DNA of 64,000 bases from Bryum argenteum (Eukaryota; Streptophyta; Bryopsida; Bryales; Bryaceae), in the NCBI GenBank assembly GCA_037043015.1, contig CM073322.1, positions 598,101 through 662,100 of the forward strand, read 5' to 3'. The translations under genes and the position numbers were made by a program. Of the stretch, positions 1 to 10,405 are shown one piece after another (the first letter of the stretch is position 1; every line of letters starts with the position of its first letter). The notes under the pieces were generated by a model that was not told the origin of the DNA, did not search any database, and worked only from the letters and a program-made list of their open reading frames with translations.

Positions 1-59
1 AGAATCAAGGTTTACGACTCTACCTTCCACTTTGTAAGTACTTTCCTCTACATTAGGAT

Positions 60-168
60 AGATAGATAGAAACTCGGGTCCCTTTCTAAGGGGCCAGCGT
101 GAATGAAGTGTCCGTCCGTATTGCTAATATCCCGATGGCCACCTGACATGGGAAAATTGGAACAACTC
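60..168 (-). repeat. 3' fragment of tRNA-derived SINE
   Basis: The stretch is the reverse complement of the 3' part of the SINE at 41.7 kb. Shared blocks include the tail-proximal gaaactc(c)ggtcccttt, the centre ccagcgtgaatgaagtgt and the block ccgatggccacc. The tRNA-like head is absent, so this is a truncated, diverged minus-strand copy. Confidence 0.6.
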
Positions 169-179
169 TACATTAGGAA

Positions 180-3100
180 TATTAATGTAAAGTTATGGTT
201 TGGGTTGTTACTCTTAAAGATCTCCACAAGACAAAAACGACTGTATGTGGTTTTTCTGGATGTTGCTCCATGCTAGAGAGTCGCCTACCATCCCATGACA
301 TAAACCTCCGTGTGCAGTTGTTACAAAATCTCCATACACCAAACATTTGCCTTCATGACTATTCAACCAAGTTTCTCTCTTGGTACCCGTAGCAACTTGG
401 AAATCATTTAAATCATCACACTCATCGCCGTCTTTGTCATTGGCGCGGTCAAATTGTTCTTGTGTTTCTTTATGCTCTTCATAGAATCAATAACTGTGTT
501 GTTCATGGTATTGGTAACTCCATCGTTGTTGACAGCCTCAAAATCCTTGCAATGGTCCCATATCTTCAACAATAGTTGTCCTCTCAAAATGTCAAATTTG
601 TGTAAGTCTGTACCTTGCATCCATGTTGTTGGTTGTTAGAACATTTTCTAGAGCTTTCAAGGTCAACTCGCATAGTAGGAATTCTCTTCCTTTTTGTTTT
701 TATGACCTCTTATTCAATCATTCTAATTCTTACAAAACTTAGCTTTAAATGACGCAAGTAAGTTTTATCTGAAGGTCGCAAGGCATGAGATATGTCTCAC
801 GATATTGTAATGGTGTTAGAACCATATTTCATGGACATAGATCCCAGACTTTCCACAAGCATCTCAAGAAATGAGAAATTTTAACATCCACGCATTTTAA
901 CACCCATCACAGCCCTAGGTAAGCATCCTCTGATGAGGTTTGCTATAATTACTTACCATTTACAATGTAATACAAAGGGTTCTTGCTACATATAGTGTAT
1001 GCATGAAAGTATTGATATATGCTCCCTTTGATCGAAGGTGATTGATTGTACTACTTTGTTGTCCTTCTTAGCCAACACAAGTGTCCTCCCGTTTTATCGT
1101 GCATGGACACCAATTTGCTGCAGTTCCATTATCGGACTCTAGATAATTTGAAATTCAGTAGAGGTATTCTAAATTTGTATATAATCTTGCTACAGCTGCA
1201 GGATACAAACTATGAGCATAAGCTAGTTCGTGAGACTTGCGCAAAGAAATATTAGTATGCTTGATTTGAAAGCTTTGCAACCATTTGTTGTCATGAAAGC
1301 TAGATATACTCCACGGCGTTTATTGTGCTTCAGTAACTTCAGCCACTATAATCCTTAAGTTTACAAGTGTTAATCAAACTTTAGTTTCCTACATTTTTGA
1401 ATATGAAGTCTACCAATTTGCTTTCTTCATCTCTTTTCAAAATTAGGCATACACCTCTTTCACCCTGTTGTTGTCTCCCATAAGTGGTTGTCGTGCAATG
1501 TAGCTAGTATGTTGTAAATCCTTGTTGATTCTTGTATTTTGATTCTCGTATATTGATTCTATGATATGTAAACATTGTCGAAGTTTGCTCCAATTTTTTG
1601 TCTGCCCAATTTCCCATCTTCTTGCGTTACACCCTCGTGTTCATGAGTGTTGCTCGCAATTTGCTTGCACGCTCACCCCAACTTTTGGAACCAAGATTGC
1701 ATTGTGTATTTGCATGTCTGTATAAAAAATAGATATTAAACGATAAATCCACTGTCTCATTACCTAAATCTGAAAGCACTTTTAGGGTTTAGAGTTGGGA
1801 GCTCTATAAGTGGTCGTGGCAACTAATTTTGACTACATGACTACACAAAAATAGTTTTAATCATATCATTACTTTTGATTTGACTTCATATACGTAGTCT
1901 AAGATGCTTAAATTTTACTTTACTAGCATTTAAAATCAATTTCTTGCAGATGGTGTAGATAGCTCTTCGAAGGAGATTTTATGCATATCAATGAACCCGC
2001 TATCGTGAGGTGATGTTAAAAAGTAACAAAAGAGGAGAATTGGATGCCTTAAAGTACAAGAGAATAGCAAAACTATTGAAGAGGGACTATCCACTAAGAT
2101 TAGTAAGTTGAACCTTGTTCGTAAGACGGTACCAACACTTAAGGTGTCCTTAGTCATTATATTGGTAATGACGAAGTCCCTAATATACTTATAGAACTTA
2201 CAAAGTCTTTGTTTTAGCCTACCATAGTTTCACTTGATCTCAAGCCTCATGATTATCATTTAACTTCATATTGATGGAGTTTTTAGACTAGAGTGAACTA
2301 TCATTTTAACTGAGGGAAACTAGCCGTGTTTGCAAGTTGAAAATCCATTGCTCAATATCGAAAATTAGTATGTTTACTAGTAGAAATGTGCAGGGAAGGT
2401 GACAGTTGCCGTTTTAACTTAAGTAACAGAATGTCAAAGTTGACATTGTAAGTGATGGATCTCTATCTCGGGTGAGAAAAACAAAGGGTAAAAACATTGT
2501 CTTAAGTGACATATTTGTCAAAGGGACTTGTCACATTAGACATTTTTGCAAATTGAAATAAGTAACAACCAAAATGATGAAAAATCTTGTTTTTATATAC
2601 GTAACTATTTTGTACTTTCTACTGATGATTTCTTAGATAAATTTGGTTGTTGAAATCATAAATATCTTTGTGGTTTCCTATACACAATACTATCTTCCAT
2701 GAACAATCTTATAACAGTGGCATTTATCTTTTTAGAAGCTAGGTTTTCATTAGTGCGAAAAGAGGTTACTTGCTCATGTATTTTTGGTTGAGGATCAAAA
2801 TGCATAGTTGGCGATTGAACTCCAGCAAGTTGGTTATGGGGTCCAACCCCGCCTATTTGTCATGTATCTCTACCTTCACCATAGTCACATTGATTGCTTT
2901 CAGACACCCAATGTAAGACGTTCAAACCGTCATTGTTCACATATAGATGGCTACTATACACATCCCATTTTGTTAATTGCAAGTGTATTTTCATGTAGGC
3001 AAATCTTCCTCTCTAGTATCAAAACGTAGTGAAGGAAGTTAATCCCTCTGTCTTATTCTACTTCAACTAACTCTTTGTAATATCGATTTTAATTAAATCA

Positions 3101-3307
3101 AGATCATTGTCTTCCTAAAGTCCCTGAGTAAGAGGTATGTTTTCAATTGCAAATAGTCTTAACTCATGCACTCTAAACCCATTAACTCTTCAGTGCACCT
3201 TGTGACCAATGGGAAACCTAACTTTGATACACAACAACTCCAAATCATACAATGGATTCAAAAGAAATAAGCACGTTGCATTCTGATCTATGTGCACATC
3301 ACAACTA
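180..3307. other. AT-rich intergenic stretch, nothing recognised
   Basis: Only short chance open frames occur on either strand and none resembles a known protein. I see no clear inverted-repeat element, tandem array or RNA gene here. Confidence 0.5.
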
Positions 3308-3575
3308 TTAACCCCTAAATTTCCTTGTTGCAAAACGGTGTAAGTCACAAAATTTGACCTTCCTTTAGAATAAGCTCAAAAAATCTCAATCTAAGAAATA
3401 TTCAAAAAATTCAACCGTAAGATCTCAAAGTTCACTTGACATTCTTCTCACATACCAAATTTGAACCGTTCATTCTTCCTCATTTGTGAGATTATAATGA
3501 TCAAAGTTGGCTGATTTTTCCTCTTGCGGGAACCTCCAAAACCCGTTTCGGGTTTTAAGGAAAGTTAGGGGTTAA
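3308..3575. mobile_element. TTAA-flanked MITE, subfamily A (piggyBac-like ends)
   Basis: The element starts TTAA-cccctaaatttccttg and ends ggaaagttagggg-TTAA, so the termini are inverted repeats between two TTAA sites. The interior matches the copies at 13.3 and 59.1 kb almost throughout, including the block tccaaccgtaagatctcaaa and the block tgtgagattataatgatcaa. It is 268 bp with no coding capacity. The TTAA duplication and the CCC start are the hallmarks of piggyBac-type elements; the superfamily assignment is inferred from the ends alone. Confidence 0.8.
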
Positions 3576-5167
3576 CCAAACAAAACTAGTATATAATTAA
3601 ATCAGCACCAAGTGGTCAAAATTAACCCACTCAGCATCTTGAAACCCACTCAAAATTCCTTGCTATCCTCCAATAGTTGTATACTTCGAGTCAAAAATCA
3701 CACCTTTGTCATCCACCGTTTGCAAAGACATCACAGTCATCTTACAAATTTACTCGAACAGTTTTGAACAACACCCGGAGCTTCATTATCCGCACTATGC
3801 CATTATTGAGCGCTTTCCTATAAAAACTCTTGAATGAACCCAACCCATTAGATTTTCCATTGCAAGAGCAATTGTATGTCAAAACAACCCAAAAATCTAT
3901 TTTGACTCTCTTTTCAAAAAAAAAAAAAAAAAAAAAAAAAAAACTTCATAATGACTATCTCAACAATCATGCACAAGGTACGGTATCCTTTCTCACTTCC
4001 ATGTTCACACTTAGGGCTGCTTTACACGAGGGGCCAAGCCATTGATCGAGCCGATTCATGGCCAAATCCTCTCTTGTGATTGGTCGAATTCTTGAAATTG
4101 GCCCGAGGGGCTTTACATGAGGAGTCAAGGCCAATTTTGTGAAATTATATCATAATGGGTGGTGAACAAGTTATGACACGGCCTGCGCTCCAAAAGTTGG
4201 GAGATACAAGAACGGAAGGCCAATTTATGGCCTAGAGGTCGTTTCTTGATTTCAATAATAAAATAGTATTTCACTAAAATACTTCAATGTGAACAAATTA
4301 AAAGCATGGAATGTACCAGAACAAATGAAACTTTTCTCTACAACCTATTCTCTTGATTTCCATTACTACTTTTCACTAATCTATTCTCCTTACATGTAAT
4401 TTCAGCAAAACAAATTTCTTTCAGTTCAAGAATTTGATAAACATCAAGATAAAAAAAATTTGAGAAATTTTGGGATCAGAATTGTGACACATCATGTGTC
4501 GGCCTTTATTGCGGCAGTCAGTCAGTCAGTCGGTCGGTCCTTTCCCACGCTTTGCAAAGGAACTCTTCAACAACAGGCAAAAGGCTCCTACCCCCCCCCC
4601 CATGAACAAGTCCATGTCCTAATCATTCACTGTCTTGCTGGCACAGCAGTCTCCACGTCACTCTCTGACTTGATCGCCTTTGATCCCGGGGATGAGGGTC
4701 TCGCTCTCAACGAACAGAAAATGACATTATCATCGTTTTTTTCATCTAGAAAGGTTTGCAAATTTGGTCCACTTTGATTTAGAGAGATTAATTATGATAA
4801 GTATCATCAATTTATTGATGTTCGGAAGAAAAATGTTGCTTTAAGAAAATGTGTGTTTAATCTCTTTGAGTTGAATAATAAGCATAGGAATATACCATAT
4901 CTTCATTACATCTTGGATTGAGTTAAGAATTAACAAAAAGCTAGGCTCCATTTAAAATTGAGTTGAACAAAGATGGTCGAAATCCAACCATGAATGATAG
5001 AGATACAACTGTCCTTAAGAACAATGTGTTTTTCACTTTTGTTCATCTGAAAACATCATAACAAATAAGCATAGTCAAAATTATAACCAAGATTATGGTC
5101 AAAGTATATATAAGTGGAACTGGCAATGCCATGAGTGCATACTAGTAACAACTTAAATGTAAACAAC
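3576..5167. other. Intergenic; poly-A run and simple repeats
   Basis: No gene is supported. A run of 28 A lies at 3916-3943. A short gtcagtcagtcagt tract lies near 4518-4540. The stretch near 4013-4035 (ggctgctttacacgagggg) resembles one near 47707 (gggcgggtttacacgtgg), which hints at another degraded element family, but I could not find paired ends. Confidence 0.4.
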
Positions 5168-5440
5168 TATAATCCCAAGAGACCTTTGTGCAAAACTGCC
5201 TAGATCACCAAAAACTAACTCACTATTTCAAACTCATAACACTCAAGCTAAGCATTATTTGAAAACTCCAACCGTAAGATCTCAAAGTTAACCACACATT
5301 TTACTCACATATCACATTTGATACTACTTCATTTGTGATACCAAAATGCACAAATCTAGCTTAAACGAAAACGGTACACTAATACCAAAAATCACGACAA
5401 CCCAACTAACCAAACCTAGTTCTACAACCCTAAATGCCTC
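5168..5440. mobile_element. Degraded TTAA-type MITE relic
   Basis: The left part (cccaagagacctttgtgcaa) resembles the start of the 16.0 and 46.8 kb elements. The internal block tccaaccgtaagatctcaaa followed by a degenerate cttcatttgtgataccaaaa is the family signature. The ends are eroded and no TTAA pair is certain, so the limits are approximate. Confidence 0.5.
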
Positions 5441-5496
5441 ATCGGAATAGCCCTCCATCGAAAACAAGTAGGTAGTCATCAAGACCGGCTCAAAAT

Positions 5497-5723
5497 CACT
5501 ACACTAAATTTGATAAGTAGTGTTAGATACACTAATTTACATAAACATGTTATAAGTTTTTACTGTTGTTCAATAATTTTACCCACTATATTGGCCAAGA
5601 TGGGGGTCCTTATATAGTATCAGAATCAATGCTGTTGGTAAATTTTTTTAAACAAAAGTAAAAACTTATAGCATTTTCAAATCTTATAATAATCTAACAC
5701 TAATTATCAAATTTACTGTACTG
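5497..5723. mobile_element. CACTA-like MITE
   Basis: The left end is CACTACACTAAATTTGATAA. The right end, read on the other strand, is CAGTACAGTAAATTTGATAA. Both are followed inward by a copy of TAGTGTTAGA. It is 227 bp and non-coding. The interior (gggggtccttatatag, then gtaaaaacttatagca) also occurs in the 6.9 kb element. CACTAC ends are typical of the CMC/EnSpm superfamily; the 3-bp target duplication is not clean. Confidence 0.7.
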
Positions 5724-6307
5724 AAACCACATGATCAGCAAGCATCCAACAGAACCTCCTGTCCGCATCGAATGCCCGTATTCGGTAAAGTAACAAAAGT
5801 AACCAGGAAACAAACAAGCATCCACGTGATAGCAATTTCAAATATTGTTTCGCTTTTCGAATTTAGAGTGTCGACATCACAATTGATTCTTCACGTCTCC
5901 CAAACCAAATGCAGGTACCTGTTCGATCGCTACTACATAGGCATCATCAAAAAAGGGGATACATGAGTATGAGTACGAAACATGATAAGAAAAAACCACC
6001 ACTTTTTCGTGAAGTCAATGGACATGCATGGACACATGTCTCGATGGCCATGAGCATCAAGCTCCCAAGCAAGCAAGCAAAGTATTTTGATTGCTACTGT
6101 TGTGTGTCTTTTGCGGACTGGAGGATCGCGTTTTTTTTAATGGAAAGTTTAGAGCTCATTGGCGGATTTAGGTTGGCCAGTGAAGGACACTAGCATGATG
6201 AGAATTCCACCTGTGTGATTGTCGTGGAAAACCTTGCTCGGCCTTGTGTCTTGTTGTACAAGGTGGAGAAGAAGAAGTGTATGGTAATTTCTTTCCATTA
6301 ATTTATA

Positions 6308-6412
6308 CTCCCTCTGTCCCATCGTAATTGTCCAGTAGGTTCTCTCAAATCTATCTTCTTTTAAGGTAGATTTGAGAGAACCTACTCGACAATAATGATG
6401 GGACAGAGGGAG
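6308..6412. mobile_element. Stowaway-type MITE
   Basis: The ends are CTCCCTCTGTCCCATC and its inverted copy gatgggacagagggag, flanked on both sides by TA. The body is a near-perfect hairpin of 105 bp (ggttctctcaaatctatctt pairs with its complement). The CTCCCTCCGTCCC-like end and TA duplication define Stowaway elements, mobilised by Tc1/mariner transposases. The high arm identity suggests a fairly recent insertion. Confidence 0.9.
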
Positions 6413-6904
6413 TACTTTGGTACTCATGTGGGTGTGGAAGTTGAATAGATGTAAGCGATGAAATTCAAGCTACACGATATTTAACTCGTACAATAGTATA
6501 GTGTATGTGTGGAGGTGGGTTGCTCAATAATGGCGCAAATTTCACTAAAGTAGGGAATTTGTGATAAAGGTAACCATGTGAGCATTTTTTCTAGTCTCAC
6601 GACTAGATCAAGTGGAATTATCAATTTTGGACTTTTGTTATGAATTTGTGAAATTGGACTTATAGGTGTTTTTTAAATGGCGCCCTGAAGTGATACTCTC
6701 AAATCTTGTGTGTCAATACATGGAGGATTGGACTTTGAAGCTATTATGTACTTGTATGGTAAAAGATTTGTGAGCTATTTTTAGTGTTGCGCTGATCTAA
6801 AGCAATCTACCTGAGTTCTCCACCAATATTTACACTAAGAATGTCGCTTTCGACGGAATTTCAGTAGAGGAAGTCACTTTAGCACTAGATATTGCAAACT
6901 CTGT

Positions 6905-7128
6905 TACTACACAAGAGTTGTTGATTAGTAGTACTTGTACTTATTCACATAATAGTGATAGTTATTGTTGAATAGTTTTTATTGTTGACAAATATTGTTA
7001 CACTCTATATTGATCACGATGGGGATTGGAACTCATGCTCTTGGTAACTATTTTTGTTAAATGTAAAAACTTATAGCAATCTCAAATCTTCTTATAATGG
7101 AATACAAATCAATAACTCTTGTATAGTG
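6905..7128. mobile_element. CACTA-like MITE, related to the 5.5 kb copy
   Basis: The left end is tACTACACAAGAGTTGTTGA. The right end on the other strand is CACTATACAAGAGTTATTGA. It is 224 bp and shares interior blocks (aaaacttatagcaatctcaa) with the 227-bp element at 5.5 kb. It is non-coding, and the first base of the left end has changed. Confidence 0.65.
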
Positions 7129-8843
7129 ATAGACCATCCTTGTCAATGAGTATATATTGAAAAGAAGTTTTTATTACAAGTACTAATTTGTGTCGATGGT
7201 TACTTGAATATTGAGGCTCTAAAGGGCCCAAATCAAGCATAGTAACCTCAATTCAACCGCTTTTAGTTGACTCTAGCCTTAGTGATAGAAAATAACATCA
7301 ATCAAACCACACAACATGGGATGAACTTTTACTTGCAAGCAAGTTTTGAGATTATTATCAATTAGAGAACAGGTTCTAGATATGAATACCTTAAACATCG
7401 CCCTTGAATGATTTGCCTAGATTTTTTAAACCTTGCATATTTTTCAACATAAAATAGAGGTGTTTGCAACAACCACATCTTTCTATTTTGATTGCAGTCA
7501 TTGAAAGTATACAAGTAAGATTGATCAAGGAACAAACTACTCTCAAGTGGCTCCCTCTGAGTTTTGATCCATCCTTGTAAAGCAAGCTTGACTCTCTTGC
7601 TCCTCCCTCCAAGTGCATCAACCTCTAGCTTGCATTGAATTCCTAACTTCTTCTAGCTACATGTAACACTCTCTAAAGTCTACACATGTTTGGATATTAT
7701 TTGCACTCAACTATATGATCATGCACTTGATTTGTATTCACCAAATTTCAAGATTTGTTTATTAGGGTCGCACTTTGCATTGAAACTTTGGGTAGAATAT
7801 GGCTTAAAAGACAATGAGATGTATGCCTTACCCAACACATTAGAGTGAGGTAAGGTATGTAAATAAATGACAAATAACTCATCCATTTTTCTACAAAAAT
7901 CGTATCCATTGTAGTAAAGTGCACAAAAAATGCATCATGGATTAGAATATATGCCCATAAGAGGAGTCCTTCCTCTCAGAGTTAGTAGTAAAAAATTAAA
8001 CTTCTTTTATATTTATCAAGATGATGTACCCTAAAAATAAATACCACATCTTTTGAAAGTACTAGTTTCTAGCAAACACATTTGTGAAGGCAATTCACTT
8101 GGCCAAGTGCAATTTCACTTGGTTATGTCTTTAAACTGAATTACAGTATCCCACTATATCTCTTTTGTTTAGATTCTCACATTCTTTTGTTGAAAACACA
8201 CACACAAAAATAACTTTGCATTAGGGCCTCACACATGTAGCAGTGCGGCCAATTGTGTGAAGTACCTCAAATTTTAAACATCAGCCACTCCTTGGCAACA
8301 AAGAAACGGATGTGAAATGCTCCCTCCTCTCAACCAAGTTGTACAACGAGCTAAAATTACATTGGCAAACATTGTTGTGAACTTGAGCATGACAAGAACA
8401 ACTTAAACCATGAAGCTCGCATCTCCAATCTGGAGACGATAGTCGGCTTCTCGACATTCTTAAACCCACAACCATAGTGGGGAATGGCCGCCTCACGCTT
8501 CACAACCACTTGCTACAATTGGATGTTGGCCGCTCCATGTGGCTAGTACTAGTAGTGACATAAGCTAGTAACCAGACGATGACACATGATATCTTAACTC
8601 TCAGACACACCCAAAAAATCAGATTTTACTCCTAAAGGAGTGAAAACGAAACAACTTTCCTCTAATCTTCTTCAGTAAGATAGAAGCACCCAAATTCTTA
8701 CCAAACTTAGCAAATTATCCCATTGTATGTGCTTGTTACAACATCTAATAATTGCTCTAAAACTCCAACTTTTCAACACACAACTCGAAACCCATCTAAC
8801 AAGAGCTATCAAATCCCTCAAAGCAAATCAAAGCCCCTCCTAG
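7129..8843. other. Intergenic, nothing recognised
   Basis: AT-rich sequence with only short random frames. No element ends, RNA genes or conserved protein segments were seen on either strand. Confidence 0.5.
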
Positions 8844-8999
8844 CAAATCTATTCCACCAGCCAAGACTCATTTGAGATCTCTAAATCCAGATTACCAAAT
8901 CCAGCCTTCTTACATTCTCACAAATCTATTCCACCAGCCAAGACTCATTTGAGATCTCTAAATCCAGATCACCAAATCCACCCTTCCGACATTCTCACA
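8844..8999. repeat. Two-copy 77-bp tandem repeat
   Basis: The unit starting caaatctattccaccagcca is present at 8844-8920 and again at 8921-8997 with only a few mismatches, mostly in its last third. It lies about 0.7 kb beyond the 3' end of the abscisic-acid receptor gene. Confidence 0.85.
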
Positions 9000-9700
9000 A
9001 TGCTACAAGCCCACAAAGGCGTAGGATCGTTTGCCTACACAAACACAGTGCCACGTCCTTGAAGCAAGTGGCATGTTTTCAACTCAAGACGCCATTTATA
9101 AGCTCATGTGGCAAGTTCCCAACTCACCAACTCCCATAATGTGGTAAGTTCCCAAACCTAGGCACCACTTTTGTTCTAGACACAATATCGCACTGAGTGA
9201 ATGGTGCTCAGAGTCGCTTTCGAAAGTGTGTACAATATGCAAGGGGCAACAATCAGGCAGTGCGAGAATAAGCTGTGGAAGTATATTCTTCTCCAATCCA
9301 GATAAACAGGAATAACTATACAGCTGTCCAGCATCTCGAGGAACAACCCTCAAATCAAACTGGTGCGCACCCCAATCAAGCTAAAATACATCAGATCCAT
9401 GCAAGATCTATCTCCGGGTTTTTGTATTTTTGGTTTTATCTATCAAACGACATCCACTGTTTTCACTCTGTAGATAAATTCAACGAATACTGCCAAGGTC
9501 TCGACCTGATTACATCATTTAGAATCCGTGCTTATATCGGTGTAGTACATACTAAGATCACTTCATCGTGCAAAACGTATCGTCCTCTCACCTCGACCAG
9601 CTCAGACTCGGTGGTGGTGGTGGTAGTAGATCCACAACAACAAAGATCCCATCTTACAAAAATCAATCACGCTGTATGTATGTGTGTATTGTGTATACTC

Positions 9701-10405
9701 TTACACCACGGACTCGCTGCTGGACATGGACATGGCCTCTTGGTCCTTCGACAGGTCGTGAAAATGCTCGCTGCTGGACATGGCCTCTTGGTCCTTCGAC
9801 AGGTCGTGAAAATGCTCGCTGCTGGACATGGCCTCCTTCTGTTCATGGAGATGCTTGTGCTCCGACAACTTGGTGAGCACTTTGAGGTTGCATCTCACGA
9901 TGGTGTCCACGAACGTGTGTGTCTCCTCGCGTGTGTTGCCGTCTGGGATGTCGACAATGTACGACTCCAGTACCAGGGTCCCCATCTGGCCGTTGATCTC
10001 GTGTGGGTGCAGCGAAGTGATCGACCAGTAGTTCTGCAAGCGATGGTTACCCTCCAGAACACGAAATGAGATGATGTGCTCCTCCTCATTGAGAATCTCT
10101 AGGCGCTCCTTGCTGGAAGTAGCAGGGATGGATGAGACCATGTGAAGCTCCCGGACGCTGCCCACGCCGCCGTCACCCTCGACGAGGTCGCACCCCTGGA
10201 TGAGGCGCTTGTACAGATGCGGCTCCGCAAACCGCCGCGTGAACGACCAGACTAAGTCCACGGGCGCCTGGATCTGCTGCAACAAGATGGAGCCGCACTG
10301 GTGCGGCTGAAGCTCGTGTTTGTGGAAGCGGCAGATGAGATCCTGCTGCCCTTCGAGCAGTGTCTGGAAATCGGGCTGATGGCCCCCGGCCTTGGTCTGC
10401 TGCAT
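9701..10405 (-). CDS. PYL: PYR/PYL/RCAR abscisic-acid receptor
   Basis: Soluble START/Bet v 1-fold receptor that binds abscisic acid and then inhibits clade-A PP2C phosphatases in cytosol and nucleus, freeing SnRK2 kinases. Intronless, 234 residues from the chosen Met. The frame stays open 35 codons further upstream (to 10510), but those residues look unlike the family, whereas the segment after this Met (DFQTLLEGQQDL) matches moss receptors. Seen: the carboxylate-contacting Lys66 in PHLYKRL, VGSVREL (81-87), gate loop SSIPA (91-95), Glu100, latch HRL (121-123), Tyr126, Glu147 and the C-terminal helix FVDTIVRCNL with Asn173. The gate is normally SGLPA, so two of five gate residues differ. After about residue 182 there is an unusual tail of 52 residues with a 16-residue repeat. 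The family assignment is very secure; hormone responsiveness is not shown by sequence. Confidence 0.95.
   Translation of the reverse strand: MQQTKAGGHQPDFQTLLEGQQDLICRFHKHELQPHQCGSILLQQIQAPVDLVWSFTRRFAEPHLYKRLIQGCDLVEGDGGVGSVRELHMVSSIPATSSKERLEILNEEEHIISFRVLEGNHRLQNYWSITSLHPHEINGQMGTLVLESYIVDIPDGNTREETHTFVDTIVRCNLKVLTKLSEHKHLHEQKEAMSSSEHFHDLSKDQEAMSSSEHFHDLSKDQEAMSMSSSESVV
9732..9827 (-). repeat. In-frame 48-bp tandem duplication in PYL tail
   Basis: A 48-bp unit occurs at 9732-9779 and 9780-9827, apparently identical, with the first 8 bases of a third copy after it. In the protein it gives the 16-residue unit EAMSSSEHFHDLSKDQ twice, plus a partial unit. The unit length is a multiple of three, so the reading frame is kept. 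Confidence 0.95.

Noticed and set aside
3916-3943. Run of 28 A, possible tail of a retrotransposed copy
   Set aside because: The sequence before it shows no gene or LINE/SINE similarity and no flanking duplication.
8844-8999. Tandem repeats as a possible CRISPR array (also 59383-59541)
   Set aside because: They are two or three contiguous units without spacers in a eukaryotic genome; plain tandem duplications.
9275-10069. 264-codon plus-strand frame opposite the abscisic-acid receptor
   Set aside because: It is antisense to a gene with clear family identity, and its residues show no family features.
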